Shown: positions 6,166 through 6,605 of the stretch, piece after piece
Layout: each line of letters starts with the position of its first letter
Position numbering within the stretch: the stretch's first letter is position 1
Assembly: GCA_947176675.1 (NCBI GenBank)
Contig: CAMWRN010000137.1
Span: 1-6,605, forward strand
DNA length: 6,605 bases
Source of the DNA: an uncultured Clostridia bacterium
GTDB lineage: Bacteria > Bacillota > Clostridia > Oscillospirales > Ruminococcaceae
Direction of reading: 5' to 3'
Notes under the pieces: generated by a model
What the model was told of the DNA's origin: nothing
The model's database searches: none
Seen by the model: the letters and a program-made list of their open reading frames with translations, nothing else
Program-made: the position numbers and the translations under genes

Positions 6166-6605
6166 TGGATTTAATTAGAATGGTCTGCCCGTGCCATTTT
6201 GGGCTGGAAAGCACGCTTAAATTTGAGATAACCAAAATAGGCGGGCATGATATCTCCGTATCGGATGGAAGAGTTGCTTTTTCCGGCGATTTCAGCACGC
6301 TTGTCAGGGCAAACCTTTGGCTTAGCACTGCGGAGCGGGTTCTGGTTCAATTGGCAGAATTTGACGCTCACAGCTTTGAAGATCTTTTTCAGGGCACAAA
6401 AAGCGCCTCCTTTGAGGATTTTATCGGTGCGGAGGACAGGTTTCCCGTAAAGGGATATTCCCTTAATTCTGATCTGCACAGTGTTCCAGACTGCCAGTCT
6501 ATAATCAAAAAAGCCGCCGTGGAACGGTTAAAAAGCAAGTACGGCATAAGCTGCTTTGAGGAAACAGGTGCGCTGTATCAGATCAGATTCAGTATACTTA
6601 AAAAT
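6165..6605 (+). CDS. rlmL: THUMP-domain class I SAM-dependent RNA methyltransferase, N-terminal part (cut by window end)
   Basis: The first 147 residues of an RlmL/YpsC-type protein; in the characterised enzyme this family methylates N2 of a guanosine in 23S rRNA using S-adenosylmethionine. ATG 6165 shares a base with the TGA stop of the PBP gene (TGATG), and GAGGGA (6151-6156) lies 8 bases upstream, so translation is probably coupled. The reading frame runs unbroken to base 6605. Visible features are the N-terminal ferredoxin-like element CHFGLESTLKFEITKIG (10-26, family form xxGLExxLxxEIxxLG), DGRVAFSGD (34-42), NLWLSTAERVL (50-60, family form NLWLRTAxRVL) and the THUMP block with VPDCQSIIKKAAVERLKSKY (107-126). 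The catalytic Rossmann domain would lie past the window end, so activity cannot be judged. The family assignment is strong; the exact modified base in this organism is not shown. The pairing with a PBP gene need not mean shared function. Confidence 0.9.
   Translation, partial: MDLIRMVCPCHFGLESTLKFEITKIGGHDISVSDGRVAFSGDFSTLVRANLWLSTAERVLVQLAEFDAHSFEDLFQGTKSASFEDFIGAEDRFPVKGYSLNSDLHSVPDCQSIIKKAAVERLKSKYGISCFEETGALYQIRFSILKN

Overview
The window looks like ordinary chromosomal DNA from a low-to-mid GC Firmicute of class Clostridia, most likely a Ruminococcus/Oscillospiraceae-type gut anaerobe. This rests on the protein families, the strong Shine-Dalgarno sites, the tight co-directional packing and the rpe-to-envelope gene neighbourhood; it is an inference from protein style, not a database match. 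All six genes lie on the + strand. No tRNA, rRNA, mobile element or CRISPR array is visible.

Layout. (1) Bases 1-246: the C-terminal third of ribulose-phosphate 3-epimerase (rpe), cut by the window start. (2) Bases 275-2535: three packed membrane genes homologous to the RnfD, RnfE and RnfA subunits of the Rnf/Na+-NQR ion-pumping redox complexes. (3) Bases 2558-3784: a membrane-anchored extracellular protein resembling the putative glycoside hydrolase (DUF4015) family. (4) Bases 3785-3948: the only real intergenic gap, holding a weak terminator-like hairpin, an AT-rich tract with four TTACA words and a strong extended -10 sigma-A-type promoter. (5) Bases 3949-6165: a complete class A penicillin-binding protein with intact glycosyltransferase and transpeptidase motifs. 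(6) From 6165 to the window end: the N-terminal 147 residues of an RlmL/YpsC-type THUMP-domain RNA methyltransferase, whose ATG overlaps the PBP stop codon.

Genes 1-3 appear to be one transcription unit (gaps of 28, 2, 12 and 22 bases). The PBP and methyltransferase form a second unit with its own promoter.

The most notable feature is the Rnf-like trio. It stands without rnfC, rnfG or rnfB on either side within the window. Three of the four cysteines that normally hold the RnfA/RnfE [2Fe-2S] cluster are replaced (Ala and Ser in the RnfE-like protein, Ser in the RnfA-like protein). The RnfD-like protein lacks the usual flavinylation motif and has an altered FMATDPVT motif. All three frames are open, keep the family fold signatures and have good ribosome binding sites. 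This looks like a maintained Rnf-derived membrane module that has shed redox cofactor sites, placed among cell-envelope genes. Its function is unknown; this trio is the candidate undescribed system.
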